DNA of 64,000 nucleotides, taken from JAIESQ01 sp964495375 (GTDB taxonomy: Bacteria > Planctomycetota > Planctomycetia > Pirellulales > JAEUIK01). Under the pieces are notes generated by a model. It made no database searches, was not told the origin of the DNA, and was given only the letters and a program-made list of their open reading frames with translations. Below are positions 24,551-32,611 of the stretch, piece by piece. Position numbers and translations under genes: made by a program. Within the stretch, counting starts at the first letter, position 1. Each line of letters opens with the position of its first letter. The stretch is taken from assembly GCA_964495375.1 (NCBI GenBank), contig CAZBWM010000018.1, positions 29,416-93,415 of the forward strand, in the 5' to 3' direction.

Positions 24551-27500
24551 CTAGTGGTCCGATTGGCCGGAAGCGGATGGAACGGGAGCGGCGTTTTCAC
24601 CACGCTGCGCGAGCGAAGGTGGCGAGCGCATTTCTTTGGCGATCTTGTCGCGCTCGTCAACGCTGAGCACATTGAAGGCTTTGTCGCGCTCGAATCGCGC
24701 GACATCGCGATAGCCCCTCTTTATCGCGTTGCCTAACAAGCGGATGGCCTCCCGGCTCTTAGGATCGCGCTCACTGGCCGAGCTTGCAGCGGCCAGCGCT
24801 TCGACCACGGCCAAATCATATAACTGTTCGCAGTCGACGATCTGCTCGTCGACGGGGGCGGCGTTTGTCGTGGGGCCAATGCTTTGTTCGACGAATTGCA
24901 GCAAATGGCGACGGGCCTCGCTGACAAGCTGGGTAGCCTCGGGCGAATTCTCCTGCACGCCCAGCCGCGCCAGCAACAGGGCCACGCTCGAGGAGGCCTC
25001 GATGCCGTCGTAAGAATCGGGGATCTCGGCGCTGAGCCTGGCCGCTAGCTCGGCAGCTTGTTTGGCGGATGGGAGATTATCGTTATCCAGGCACAGCTCG
25101 GCGATGTTGCGGCAGGTGTATACCAAATCGGTCTTGTACTTAAGCACCGAGCCCTTTTCCTTATGCAGCTCGAGTTGCATGTCGCGGGCCTTTTCAAAGG
25201 CGCTTTGGGCCACGCCGTCCTCGTCCAACCGCGAAGCGAGACGTCCTGAATTCTGGTAACTGCGCGCCAATTCGAAACGACGCTGATCGTTGGTAGGTTC
25301 CTGTTTGACGAGCCGATCGCGGATCTCTAAGGCGGCGTCATACTCCAGCTTGGCCTTCTCCAGGTCGCCCTGCTCGAGGTAGAGATCTCCCTGATAACCG
25401 TGGCTGCGAGCTAGAGCTTGCTGAAAGCGGGCGCAATTTCGTGAAGTTGCAGGGTCAGCCGGGGGGGCCGGGTCCGCTTCATCGCCGCAAAACCTGCTGA
25501 CAAGCTCACTGAATTCGCGCTCACTAAGCCGATAGTATTCCAGGGCTTCTTTGTATTTGGCGTCGAGCGCGTGATAGTTGTCGGCCAGGTTGTGGTAGCA
25601 CTGCCCGAGCAAAAAGCGAAACGGCGCACTTTCGGGTTCGTTGACCAGCAACGTGGCGAGCGCTTCCGCGGCTCCTTCGAGTTCGGCCTGGGCACCGCGA
25701 TCTCCGAGCTCGGTGCGAACCTCACCACGCTTGATATGCAGTTCGGGAATGCGCGCCGGGGGAATCTTACGCCCCTGCGCACGGACTTGTTCTTGATGCT
25801 CGATCGCGCGCTCGTAGAGCGTGGCGGCCATCTTCGGATCGAAGGCGCGAATGTCGTCGCCGAACTCCTCAAACAGCGTGTCGTAATCGGGAAACTCGGC
25901 CAGGTAGGATTGATGCTGCGTGGCAAAGGTTTGGCAGTACTTGATCAGGCTTTGCCGCAAGTGAACCGATTCGGGCAAGTCGCGCAGCTCGTCGCTGAGC
26001 GCCTCGTTGAAAACGGTTCGCATCGTACCGACCGATTCCTTGAACAGTTCGCTAGCGGCTTGTTTGAGCCTGCGCTCGCGCTCGTACGAACGCTGGAGCA
26101 ACACGGCAATCACACCCGCGGCGAGAATCAAGATTCCCACCGACGCCCAATTGCGAATCCGCCGGCGAGCTTGCCGGCGACGGCGCTTCGGCAGACTGGC
26201 CAGGCGATCGGCTAACTCGTGCGCTGAACGCAGCCGTCGCTCGGGATCGCCTGCCACGCAGTTCGCAATGTCGTGCTGCAAGAGCGGGTCTTGGACGTCG
26301 TATTCCCAGCCCGGCGCCAGCGCCTTGATGCTGCCGACAGTCATCTGATAGAGCAGCACGCCGAGCGAGTAGATGTCCGATCGCGTCGTGGCGGGCTTGA
26401 GGTCGATTAGCTCCGGGGCCATGTACGCCAACGTGCCGCCCGAAGTGTCGAGCGCACCAACGGCGATGGCCTTGCTCATCGTCTGCGATTTCTGTTGAGC
26501 CAGAACCTCGCTATTGACCTTACCCATGCCGAAGTCGGCCAACACGGGCTGCCACCCGCCGTGCCCGTCCTTGCGCATCAGGATGTTGGCGGGCTTGATA
26601 TCAAGATGCAGCACGCCCGCGGCGTGAGCGGCATCGAGCCCCAAGGCAACCTGGCGAACGATGTCGAGCCGTTCTTCGAGCGGAACCTGGTCGATCCCCC
26701 CCTGCGATTGCAGCCAGTCGGCGAGCGAACCGCCAGCGGCGTACTCGTATTGCACGTAGTAGGGGGGCGCGTCGTCGAAGTGATAATCGAGCACGTGTTG
26801 AATGTCGGTGCGATCCCCCAGCATGGTGTGCATGCGGCCAAAGAGATCGACTTCGCGCCGCAGAGCAACGAGCCGCTCGGCATCGAAACAGAATTTGAAA
26901 ACGTTTTGCGTGGTGCCTCGTTCGGCCAACCAGACTTCGCCAAAACTGCCGGCGCCGATTGATTGCTTGAGCGTCCAGGTTGGCGTCTTGAAAGGAATCG
27001 GTTCACCGGGTCTTGGCCGCCAGGAGAGATTGTCGGAATCGACGCGGCGAGCTTTCTCACTGTTGGGTGGAGGCTGCCCGGGACCGATCCCTTCGGCGAA
27101 GATCTCGAAGATTTCGTGCGGCTTGCCGAGCCCCTTGAGGACGTACTCACCGTGAGAGGCCCAGCGCAACGGGATATCGACCTCTTGCCCGTCAATCGAC
27201 GGATGCCGCAGCACATAGGCCCTGGCGTCGTCGTAGATCGTGCGGGTCATGAGGATTTGGCGTGCCCCGGCCAGACCCATCACCCGCGCCGCGGTGTCGA
27301 TCGCCAGCCCGGAAAATGACCCCGACTCGCCGCGGTTGACTTCGCCGGCGTGGACACCGACACGCACCGAGAGCGGCTCAAACAACCAGGTGCGATTGGC
27401 CAGGCGATATTGCAGAATCAGGGCCGCCTGCACGGCGCTACTACTGGTGCCGAAGGTGCAGAGCCGCCCGTCGCCGAAATCCTGGAGGATCTTGGCCCCC

Positions 27501-27664
27501 GGTATGAGCTCGACCGTTTTCTGCAGAATCTCGTCGATCCAGCCGTACTCGACTTTGTAAGCCGCGTTGCCGAACTTGGTTTTGAAGCTGACGGAATCGA
27601 CGACGTCGGTGAACAAAAAGATCCGCTGATGCGTTCCGTCAGCGAACAATTCATCCTTGTTCAT
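24551..27664 (-). CDS. Class III cyclase-like / Ser-Thr protein kinase / TPR membrane protein
   Basis: A 1037-residue protein. Residues 14-190 resemble a class III nucleotide cyclase (metal-binding IFLFTDVVDSVSF, then QDFGDGRLCTFG). The substrate lysine position is Gln and the transition-state Asn is Asp (AIDTAARV). Residues 231-500 are a protein kinase: glycine loop SIGAGSFGEVWL, Lys in VFKF, catalytic HLDIKPAN (HLD rather than HRD), LADFGMG and YMAPEL. One membrane segment lies near 510-530, followed by a C-terminal TPR-like helical region to 1020. The ATG at 27664 begins MNKDELFADGTHQRIFL; the long upstream open frame is not supported. Inferred role: stimulus-sensing kinase. Confidence 0.88.
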   Translation of the reverse strand: MNKDELFADGTHQRIFLFTDVVDSVSFKTKFGNAAYKVEYGWIDEILQKTVELIPGAKILQDFGDGRLCTFGTSSSAVQAALILQYRLANRTWLFEPLSVRVGVHAGEVNRGESGSFSGLAIDTAARVMGLAGARQILMTRTIYDDARAYVLRHPSIDGQEVDIPLRWASHGEYVLKGLGKPHEIFEIFAEGIGPGQPPPNSEKARRVDSDNLSWRPRPGEPIPFKTPTWTLKQSIGAGSFGEVWLAERGTTQNVFKFCFDAERLVALRREVDLFGRMHTMLGDRTDIQHVLDYHFDDAPPYYVQYEYAAGGSLADWLQSQGGIDQVPLEERLDIVRQVALGLDAAHAAGVLHLDIKPANILMRKDGHGGWQPVLADFGMGKVNSEVLAQQKSQTMSKAIAVGALDTSGGTLAYMAPELIDLKPATTRSDIYSLGVLLYQMTVGSIKALAPGWEYDVQDPLLQHDIANCVAGDPERRLRSAHELADRLASLPKRRRRQARRRIRNWASVGILILAAGVIAVLLQRSYERERRLKQAASELFKESVGTMRTVFNEALSDELRDLPESVHLRQSLIKYCQTFATQHQSYLAEFPDYDTLFEEFGDDIRAFDPKMAATLYERAIEHQEQVRAQGRKIPPARIPELHIKRGEVRTELGDRGAQAELEGAAEALATLLVNEPESAPFRFLLGQCYHNLADNYHALDAKYKEALEYYRLSEREFSELVSRFCGDEADPAPPADPATSRNCARFQQALARSHGYQGDLYLEQGDLEKAKLEYDAALEIRDRLVKQEPTNDQRRFELARSYQNSGRLASRLDEDGVAQSAFEKARDMQLELHKEKGSVLKYKTDLVYTCRNIAELCLDNDNLPSAKQAAELAARLSAEIPDSYDGIEASSSVALLLARLGVQENSPEATQLVSEARRHLLQFVEQSIGPTTNAAPVDEQIVDCEQLYDLAVVEALAAASSASERDPKSREAIRLLGNAIKRGYRDVARFERDKAFNVLSVDERDKIAKEMRSPPSLAQRGENAAPVPSASGQSDH

Positions 27665-28186
27665 GTCGTACCACCGTCGCGACGCGGTTGTGACAGAATT
27701 GCCAGCGGTTGAATTCGTGATTCTCGCGCTTCGGCTGGCCAGATGCAAGGCGGCCAGCTCAGACGCGTGTTTTGGCGCGGCGCCATCCGAAGATGGTAGT
27801 ACCGTGCTCGCATTGGGTTTCTTTCTGATCGTCGTCAGGTCGCCAGGGCCGCTTCGGCGCCAACTCGATGAGCGACTACCGGCCAACCACGGGCTGCGCA
27901 TCGGGAAAAGTACCGGTAGGTTCGACTCCCGCGCTGGCAAGGCTGTTTCGGCATGTCGCTTGCACTACTGGTTCAACAGACCCGCCCAAGGGTCTGCCGA
28001 GAGCAACGATCGCACGAGGTTGAAGAAACCACTTGCAGCCGCATTGAGGAGATGCCCAGGTCACTGGGAACACCACGAGGCGGGAACATCGAAGCGAACA
28101 GGCAGAGTCATGGACGGGTCGTTTTTTGAAATTAGGAGAACTCGCTCGGCCTATTTGCGAGCGATTCTGTGCAGCGCTGGAGCACT

Positions 28187-28470
28187 GCGCGCACCGCGTA
28201 CGGGCGCTCCTCCCGATCCCTTCGCGAGTGACTCGTGGGATCCTTGGGGGAGCAGCGACCTGTCGCGGCTGTTCTCGTTCTGCGCGCACCGCGTACGGGC
28301 GCTCCACCCGATCCCTTCGCGAGTGACTCGTGGGATCCTTGGGGGAGCAGCGACCTGTCGCGGCTGTTCTCGTTCTGCGCGCACCGCGTACGGGCGCTCC
28401 ACCCGATCCCTTCGCGAGTGACTCGTGGGATCCTTGGGGAGCGGCGACCTGTCGCGGCTGCTCTCGTTCT
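28187..28470. repeat. Three tandem 95-bp repeats with internal hairpins
   Basis: Units begin at 28187, 28282 and 28377 (periods 95, 95, 94). A fourth copy is cut off after about 10 bases. Each unit contains a hairpin formed by GATCCC...GGGATC enclosing CGAGTGACTCG (28215-28242 in the first unit). It also contains GCGAC-CT-GTCGC (28255-28266). Units differ by only a few bases, so the array is recent or under homogenisation. Confidence 0.92.
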
Positions 28471-28720
28471 GCGCGCACCGCCAGACGACTCTCGGTCCGG
28501 TCCGCCCGACGCGATCAGGTTCGCGCGGGGCCCTTAGGGAGAGGCGTGGTTGCGGGCGGTTCGAGTCCGCGTGCCCTGTGCGCGGGCGCTTACGACTCCG
28601 TTGTGTCAGTTAAATTGCACGGAATGGCTCGGCGGGTGCCGGCTACGGCAGACCACGCGACTCGACAAGCAGTACACTATTGCGCAATACTCGGGCAAGA
28701 CCGTGGCAGTCGTTCGTGTT

Positions 28721-28750
28721 AATATATACAAAATACTGACCATTTGTCAA
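28721..28750 (-). promoter_or_regulatory. Near-consensus sigma-70-type promoter upstream of repeat array
   Basis: On the minus strand TTGACA (28745-28750) is separated by 18 bases from TATATT (28721-28726), in an AT-rich island. Transcription would run through the 95-bp repeats toward the kinase gene 1 kb away. No other gene is in position to use it. Confidence 0.5.
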
Positions 28751-29009
28751 GGGTCATTTTGAGCCACGTGGTCCGCGCGCGATCGCCACGGAAACCAGCG
28801 GTCGCCGCAGCCGCCCCTCATCCAGGATTGAGTGAGCCAGGACGTGGGGAACTTCGTCGGCGGCAAGAGCGTCCAACGCTCATGAAGAACTTACTGCCCG
28901 AATGCGTGCTGTTGCCTTCCCCCTTGGGCGTCGCTCCCCCATCAATCGACTACCAGAAGTCTGCCAGCGAGGCGAAGTGGTCGTGGTCAGACGAGCAAGC
29001 GTCGCCGTA

Positions 29010-29762
29010 CTACGGCAGCTCGCGAATGCGGAGTCCGCGGAATTCCACCGGCGAACCTTCCGACTCCAGGCATAAATAGCCGGTGCGCGGCTCGCAGTTG
29101 GTGCCGCCTGAGACTTCCTCGCCGTTGACCCATAGTCGCAGCTCGCCATTGATGGCGCGGACGTAGTAGTGATTCCACTCGCCGACCCCCTTGCTGAGGT
29201 GTTTGGTCGGAAAGCTGCGCCGGCCATCGGGCGCGACCGGTGGGAAGGGCTTCATCGTCGATTTACCAACGGGAAAGACGTCGCCATGGGCCGTGAACCA
29301 GTCGGCCTTCTTGCCCGACTGCTTTTCGTACTGCTCGGTGTAGCCGAGGTCGAGTACCTGGACTTCGATGCCGTGGGGTAGGCCGGGCCCCTTGAGGGCG
29401 TCGAGCGAATCCTTGATCGTCCAAACGAAGATGCCAGAGTTGCCGGCCGGCTTGAGGTGTCGCCACTGGGTGACGAGCTCGAAGTTGGTGATCGGTTCTT
29501 TGGAACGGAGCACGCCAACTGGTTGCCCCGTGCAGTGGAGCGTGCCGGCTTTCCAGGTCCAGGTGTCCGCTGCGCAATTGACGTTGGTGAAGTCAGCCTC
29601 GGTCAAATCGCGGAAGCCGGGGGCAGTGCCATCGACCAGCGCACGAGGCGCAGGAACGGTGGTCTCTGCATCGGCGACCGGTTCGGCTGCAAGCAGATGG
29701 GTGCCACAGAACGGCAGACCGATGAAGACTACGAGAGTTCGGCAAAACACGGTGATCTTCAT
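29010..29762 (-). CDS. DUF1080 (3-keto-disaccharide hydrolase) family protein, exported
   Basis: A 250-residue protein with an N-terminal signal peptide (MKITVFCRTLVVFIGLPFCG, cleavage near LLAAEP). The body is one DUF1080 concanavalin-like lectin/glucanase domain: DTWTWKAGTLHCTGQPVGVL, WRHLKPAGNSGIFVWTI, then GEWNHYYVRAINGELRLWVN and the C-terminal GYLCLESEGSPVEFRGLRIR. This family is expanded in planctomycetes and linked to sugar degradation; some members act on 3-ketosugars. GAGG precedes the ATG. It is 40 bases downstream of photolyase on the same strand. Confidence 0.92.
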   Translation of the reverse strand: MKITVFCRTLVVFIGLPFCGTHLLAAEPVADAETTVPAPRALVDGTAPGFRDLTEADFTNVNCAADTWTWKAGTLHCTGQPVGVLRSKEPITNFELVTQWRHLKPAGNSGIFVWTIKDSLDALKGPGLPHGIEVQVLDLGYTEQYEKQSGKKADWFTAHGDVFPVGKSTMKPFPPVAPDGRRSFPTKHLSKGVGEWNHYYVRAINGELRLWVNGEEVSGGTNCEPRTGYLCLESEGSPVEFRGLRIRELP

Positions 29763-29801
29763 GCAACGGACCTCGCGAACGGGAATTCAGGCGGCGAACG
29801 G

Positions 29802-31337
29802 TCACAAGCGTAACTTGCTGCGTGACCGCAAGCCAGCCTCCCGTGGCGAGTGTTTCATGGTGGCCAGTGCGGCGAGCGCGCGGCTGCGTGCTTCGGTATG
29901 TCCCACGATCGGCCGCGGATAGGTCTTCCCCAGCGTCACGCCGGCCTCCTGCAATAAGTCGGGCGTGACTTGCCAGGGTGCGTGAATCTGGGTGTCGGAC
30001 AGCCCGCTCAACTCAGGCACCCACTGACGGATGTAATCGCCGGCCGGGTCAAATCGTTCGGACTGCGTCACGGGATTGAAAATGCGAAAGTACGGCGCGG
30101 CATCGGCGCCGCAGCCGGCCACCCATTGCCAGCCCAGCGTGTTGTTCGCCAGATCGGCATCGACGAGCGTATCCCAAAACCACTCGGCCCCGCGCTGCCA
30201 GGGCACTAGCAAGTGCTTCACCAGGAATGACGCCACGACCATGCGGACACGATTGTGCATCCAGCCAGTCGACCAAAGTTGTCGCATGCCGGCATCGACC
30301 AAGGGATATCCCGTGCGGCCGCGCTGCCAGGCCCGCAGCGCGTTGGGATCCTCCTCGGATGGGAAGTTGGAGAATTCGCTTCGTAGCGGTCGCTCCGCCG
30401 TATCGGGAAAGTGCCACAATAAATGGTGCGCGAATTCTCGCCAGACAAGTTGCCGGAGATAGGCTTCGGCGGCGCCCGACTCCTGCGGTGACGCCGCCGG
30501 CTTGGGGCTGCCATCGCGGCGCGCCGCGTCGCTCCGATTTGCCGGGTGCATTTTCTCGATCGCGTGCCAAACCTGTCGCGGACTGATCTCTCCCCAGTGC
30601 AAATGCGGGGAGAGCTGCGAGGTGCCAGGCGTGCCTGGCAGGTCGCGCTGCTGGGCATATTGGGCAACGGCCTCGGCGGCGAAACGATTGAGTTGTGCTT
30701 GTGCGCCGGCTTCGCCCGGTTGCCATGCCGCGCGCATACCGGCAGCCCAATCGATCCGCGGTTCAAGATCGAACGTTGCGAGCGGCAGTGACTTCGGCCA
30801 GGCAGTGGGAGTGGGCAAGCTCGCGGGGGCAGGCAATGGCTCTCGTTGTTCGCTTGCCGCGAGGCAGGCGCGGTAGAAGGGCGTGAAGACGCGAAAGGGT
30901 TGCCCTGCCCGGTTGAGCACCGCTTCGGGGGCCCAGAGCAAATTTCCGTTTTCGATACCGACTTTCAGGCCGTCGCCCTCCAGGGCCGCGGCGACATCGC
31001 GATCGCGTGCGGCGGCTGCCGGCTCGAAACGACGATTCCAAAAAATGGCATCGGCCCCCGTGGCGTTGACGATCTGCCGCAGTTCGGCCAGCGAGTCGCC
31101 CTGACGCAGGATCAAGCTGGATCCGCGGTCGGCCAGGGTTTCGGCCAGCCTTGCCAGCGATTGATGCAACCACCAGCGAGCAGCGCCTCCCAGCGGCCAG
31201 CGCCCAGATTCCGCTGCGGCATCCACAAAGACTGGTACGACGGCCCCGCCGTGCGCGACGGCGGCATCCAGTGCAGGATTGTCATGCAAGCGCAGATCTT
31301 GGCGAAACCAGACGATTGCCGGGCGCGCGGTCGTCAT
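29802..31337 (-). CDS. phrB: Deoxyribodipyrimidine photo-lyase
   Basis: A 511-residue cryptochrome/photolyase. The N-terminal antenna domain begins AIVWFRQDLRLHDNPALDAA. The FAD-binding domain has LVWREFAHHLLWHFPDTAE, YPLVDAGMRQLWSTGWMHNR and NNTLGWQWVAGCGADAAPYF, which is the class I CPD photolyase end. It repairs UV cyclobutane dimers using blue light. The start is ATG 31337, putting the first strand at residue 6; the longer upstream frame has no merit. It follows the sigma gene by 58 bases, so the two are probably cotranscribed from the divergent promoter region at 32440. Confidence 0.96.
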   Translation of the reverse strand: MTTARPAIVWFRQDLRLHDNPALDAAVAHGGAVVPVFVDAAAESGRWPLGGAARWWLHQSLARLAETLADRGSSLILRQGDSLAELRQIVNATGADAIFWNRRFEPAAAARDRDVAAALEGDGLKVGIENGNLLWAPEAVLNRAGQPFRVFTPFYRACLAASEQREPLPAPASLPTPTAWPKSLPLATFDLEPRIDWAAGMRAAWQPGEAGAQAQLNRFAAEAVAQYAQQRDLPGTPGTSQLSPHLHWGEISPRQVWHAIEKMHPANRSDAARRDGSPKPAASPQESGAAEAYLRQLVWREFAHHLLWHFPDTAERPLRSEFSNFPSEEDPNALRAWQRGRTGYPLVDAGMRQLWSTGWMHNRVRMVVASFLVKHLLVPWQRGAEWFWDTLVDADLANNTLGWQWVAGCGADAAPYFRIFNPVTQSERFDPAGDYIRQWVPELSGLSDTQIHAPWQVTPDLLQEAGVTLGKTYPRPIVGHTEARSRALAALATMKHSPREAGLRSRSKLRL

Positions 31338-31395
31338 GCTCAATACCGATGGAAAACAAACCGGGTGAACATCGCGAGGTGCCTTCGGGGATACT

Positions 31396-32382
31396 CTAGG
31401 GGTCGAGTGGTTCGAGACCGGTTTCTTCGGCCAGTTTCTGCAGCCGACCGAGCGCCCGCAACAGCAGTTGCCGGCTGCGTTCCTTGCAGACTCCCAGGCG
31501 GTCAGCGATTTGCTGCAACGTTTGCGGATGCTCGCCGGCATCAAAACCAAATCGCGCCGATACCACCAACCGCTCGCGATCGGGCAGTCGATCGAGCAAG
31601 CGCGCTAAAGCATGGCGCGTAGCGCCGGCCTGCTGTGGCGAGCTGGCCGGTACGGCGCGATCGGGAGCCGCTACCAAGAGCGCTTCGTCGACCGTCGCGA
31701 ACCGGGTGCGATCTCGGTGGCGCTTCGTGATCGCACGATGAAAGTTCTTACGGATTGCCCAGGTTGCATAAGTGCTGAAGCGGTAGCCGCGCGAGATATC
31801 GAAGCATTCGATTGCCCGCAGTAGCGACATATTGCCGTCGCTGACCAGGTCTTCGAAGCTGTTCTCGGGGTTGACGTAGCGCTTGGCGATGGAGACGACG
31901 AGCCTCAAGTTGGCGCGCCAAATCTGGTTGCGCGTGCGATCGGCTTCGGCCAGCAGCAGCTCAATGTCATCGATCAGTGGAATGTCTGGGCGGGCCGGAT
32001 CCAGCGCGGCACGCAGCACCGTCGCGCGATACTTCACATAGTTCAGCCGCCGAAACAACGTAGCCTCGTCGTCGCGGGACAGCAGCGGTGTGTCGTAAAG
32101 ACTCGCCATATAGCCGCGGGCTCCAGCCGGGCGCTGGGCAAGCGGTGCTGCCGGCTCAAGGGTTTCGATTTCGCCTTTGCGGCTGTCGGACGTGGCAATC
32201 GCTGCCTGCTGCTCGAAATCGGGATGGGGGACGAATTCGATCACCAAATTGAGCAGGCGTTCAACACGCTGGCGTTGGAGGTCGGCCCGTCGGTGGTTGC
32301 GTGGAGTACGCTTCACGCGGATGGGGTTCCTGCGGGGCCGCCTGGGCTGGACGAGAGCCGGGCCTTGCGCGGTAGTAGGCAT
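31396..32382 (-). CDS. Sigma-70 family RNA polymerase sigma factor (group 3-like)
   Basis: A 328-residue sigma factor with regions 1.2, 2 and 4. Region 2 reads RLVVSIAKRYVNPENSFEDL, LVSDGNMSLLRAIECFDISR and GYRFSTYATWAIRKNFHRAI. Region 4 has LPDRERLVVSARFGF and QIADRLGVCKERSRQLLLRA. Region 3 is reduced. The start is placed at ATG 32382 because AAGGAGG lies nine bases upstream; the frame could begin 18 codons earlier. It precedes phrB on the same strand and is divergent from the CarH-like regulator, so it is a likely light- or stress-response sigma factor. Confidence 0.93.
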   Translation of the reverse strand: MPTTAQGPALVQPRRPRRNPIRVKRTPRNHRRADLQRQRVERLLNLVIEFVPHPDFEQQAAIATSDSRKGEIETLEPAAPLAQRPAGARGYMASLYDTPLLSRDDEATLFRRLNYVKYRATVLRAALDPARPDIPLIDDIELLLAEADRTRNQIWRANLRLVVSIAKRYVNPENSFEDLVSDGNMSLLRAIECFDISRGYRFSTYATWAIRKNFHRAITKRHRDRTRFATVDEALLVAAPDRAVPASSPQQAGATRHALARLLDRLPDRERLVVSARFGFDAGEHPQTLQQIADRLGVCKERSRQLLLRALGRLQKLAEETGLEPLDP

Positions 32383-32391
32383 GGCAGCGAT

Positions 32392-32398
32392 CCTCCTT
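32392..32398 (-). promoter_or_regulatory. Shine-Dalgarno that fixes the sigma factor start
   Basis: Reads AAGGAGG on the minus strand, nine bases before ATG 32382. This is close to the perfect anti-16S match and stronger than most sites in this window. Confidence 0.75.
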
Positions 32399-32439
32399 GG
32401 GCTCGAACTCGGTCTAAAATCGTTCAAAACGGTCATGTC

Positions 32440-32467
32440 ATCCTAGCCGTGGCTGCATGCAGGTCAA
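32440..32467 (-). promoter_or_regulatory. Possible promoter for the sigma factor-phrB operon
   Basis: Minus strand TTGACC (32462-32467), 16-base spacer, TAGGAT (32440-32445). The transcript would start near 32433, 50 bases upstream of the sigma ATG. The -10 match is moderate. Confidence 0.35.
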
Positions 32468-32546
32468 GCGGGAAAACCTCCGGACTCTTGGAAATAATTG
32501 CGATAACGAACTGAGAATAGAACGCTGGGCGGACAGTGCGCTACAG

Positions 32547-32575
32547 TGGACAATTGGCAAAACGCGGCATAAGAT
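32547..32575 (+). promoter_or_regulatory. Promoter of the CarH-like regulator with overlapping direct repeats
   Basis: TGGACA (32547-32552), 17-base spacer, TAAGAT (32570-32575). ACAGTG occurs at 32533 and 32543, with the second copy overlapping the -35. GATCATTCA/GATCGTTCA are contiguous 9-bp repeats (32573-32590) over the -10 and start site. CarH-type repressors bind direct repeats overlapping promoters, so autoregulation is plausible. Confidence 0.5.
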
Positions 32576-32611
32576 CATTCAGATCGTTCATCTTTGGGCC
32601 GCGGATAGTCT

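Larger units (their letters stand above)
27665..29009. other. 1.3-kb non-coding region with tandem repeats
   Basis: No credible gene. Frames that span the repeats change register at every unit because 95 is not a multiple of three. Within it are the 95-bp repeats (28187-28470), an AT-rich island with a promoter-like pair (28721-28750), and two tRNA T-arm-like fragments (near 27919 and 28559) that do not fold into tRNAs. Confidence 0.6.

Noticed and set aside
27910..27945. tRNA T-arm-like GGTTCGACTCCCGC
   Set aside because: The 5-bp stem has a mismatch and no matching acceptor or anticodon arm is upstream; no cloverleaf forms.
28550..28590. tRNA T-arm-like GGTTCGAGTCCGCG
   Set aside because: Only a 4-bp stem and no room for a full tRNA; may be a decayed fragment but cannot be supported.
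27657..28722. Long open frames over the repeat region on both strands
   Set aside because: The 95-bp unit shifts frame at each copy, no domain or start signal is present, and the peptide is the same motif in changing frames.
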